Source: UBA6921 sp031363085 (lineage in GTDB: Bacteria; Pseudomonadota; Gammaproteobacteria; SG8-11). Taken from it: DNA of 64,000 nt. Positions 63,339-64,000 of the stretch are shown here, in pieces. The position numbers and the translations under genes were made by a program. The DNA lies in the NCBI GenBank assembly GCA_031363085.1, contig JANLTU010000036.1:1-64000 (forward strand). Reading direction: 5' to 3'. A model generated the notes under the pieces. That model did not search any database. It was not told the DNA's origin and saw only the letters and a program-made list of their open reading frames with translations. The stretch's first letter is position 1, and the number at the start of each line of letters is the position of its first letter.

Positions 63339-64000
63339 ATGCCCTATATTTTCTTGCTTCTGTTTGCACTCACCGGCGGATCGGCGACCGCAGCCGCAGT
63401 AGCGCCCGCGAGCGAACAGCCGTCCACTTTTTTGCGTTTCGCGATTGTTCCGCAGCAGTCCCCGCGCGAACTGGCAAAACGCTGGGGACCGATTATTCAA
63501 TACATCACCGAGCATTCGGGCGTGTCTTTACAATTTCAGACCGCCAATAGCCTGACCACCTATCAGCATGAAATGAAAGTCGGGCTGTACGATATTTCTT
63601 TCATTAACGCGTATTACTATGCCGCGTTCAGCAACGACGCCGGCTACAAAGTTTTTGCCCAAGAGAAAGATGCCAAATTCGTGGGTGTCATGGTGGTGCG
63701 CAAAGACAGTCCCTACCAAACGCTTGACGACCTGGAAGGCAAGACCTTGGCATTTCCAGCGCCCACAGCGGTCACGTCGATGCTGGCGTATACCCAGCTC
63801 AAAGCAAAAAACATTCATTTTTCGCCCAACTATGTCATCTCAATGGACTCGGTATACCGTGCCGTCGCCAAGGGGTTATTTCCGGCAGGCCAAGGAGAGA
63901 TGCGCACTTTCGGCAGTATGGAACCGGAAATTCGCGATCAGTTACGTATTCTGTGGTCGGCGGATCCGATGCCGCCGTTTACCTTCAGTGCGCATCCGCG
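63339..64000 (+). CDS. PhnD-like substrate-binding protein, partial
   Basis: The first 220 residues are seen; the gene runs off the right edge. A signal peptide (about 1-20) is followed by a PhnD/phosphate-phosphonate-type binding domain: FAIVPQQSPRELAKRWGPII, GLYDISFINAYYYAAFS and YQTLDDLEGKTLAFPAPTA. Such proteins bind phosphonate, phosphite or other oxyanions in ABC import, or act as sensors with histidine kinases. The following gene is not visible. AAGGCG precedes the ATG. Confidence 0.82.
   Translation, partial: MPYIFLLLFALTGGSATAAAVAPASEQPSTFLRFAIVPQQSPRELAKRWGPIIQYITEHSGVSLQFQTANSLTTYQHEMKVGLYDISFINAYYYAAFSNDAGYKVFAQEKDAKFVGVMVVRKDSPYQTLDDLEGKTLAFPAPTAVTSMLAYTQLKAKNIHFSPNYVISMDSVYRAVAKGLFPAGQGEMRTFGSMEPEIRDQLRILWSADPMPPFTFSAHP

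Overview
The window reads as a stretch of chromosome from a free-living, aerobic gammaproteobacterium with moderately high GC. This is inferred from the sspA-sspB pair, the rppH-ptsP pair, a gammaproteobacterial-type N-acetylglutamate synthase (ArgA), pteridine reductase and the long forms of PstC and PstA. The genus cannot be named from sequence alone. No rRNA, tRNA or CRISPR array was seen.

Region 1 (1-13.8 kb, all on the minus strand) is a phosphate locus. In transcription order it holds phoB-phoR, pstS, a four-gene MacAB/DevBCA-like exporter (adaptor, ATPase, two FtsX permeases), pstC-pstA-pstB-phoU and the start of a SnoaL-like gene. Pho boxes can be read upstream of phoB, pstS and pstC. 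The pstS promoter carries four PhoB half-sites phased every 11 bp.

Region 2 (13.8-26.1 kb) holds a glutamate/leucine-type dehydrogenase, a small unknown protein, a MidA-like methyltransferase divergent from a pteridine reductase, a large unknown lipoprotein, a GAF protein, and a multicopper oxidase encoded next to a secreted beta-propeller/di-haem cytochrome.

Region 3 (26.6-39.3 kb, plus strand) holds a giant membrane-bound spermidine-synthase-like protein, a universal stress protein, and a full alternative complex III operon (actA-B1-B2-C-D-E-F) directly followed by sspA-sspB. In many beta- and gammaproteobacteria the place upstream of sspAB is taken by petABC (cytochrome bc1), so this looks like replacement of one quinol-oxidising complex by an unrelated one at the same locus. 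No terminal oxidase is encoded beside it.

Region 4 (39.3-48.4 kb) holds a membrane GGDEF/EAL protein with a degenerate GGDEF motif, then a seven-gene plus-strand operon resembling the energised envelope machinery of Myxococcus gliding and spore-coat systems: two TPR lipoproteins, a small secreted protein, an ExbB/TolQ-like protein, two ExbD/TolR-like proteins and a TonB-like AgmX/PglI protein. One ExbD paralogue has Asn where the proton-carrying Asp is expected. This operon is the best candidate in the window for a poorly described system. It ends in a composite hairpin, beside a tiny protein resembling a flagellar rod protein.

Region 5 (48.4-64 kb) holds a HAD phosphatase with an orphan FecCD-type importer, rppH-ptsP, a scar where a truncated IS3 transposase abuts a mutS-like fragment, a Phd/PIN toxin-antitoxin pair with a frameshifted toxin, a secreted peroxiredoxin, an SDR/LysR divergent pair, a secreted metallopeptidase/propeller/barrel protein next to argA, and the start of a PhnD-like binding protein. 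Gene calls rest on reading translated motifs, start codons and ribosome binding sites; no database search was possible.
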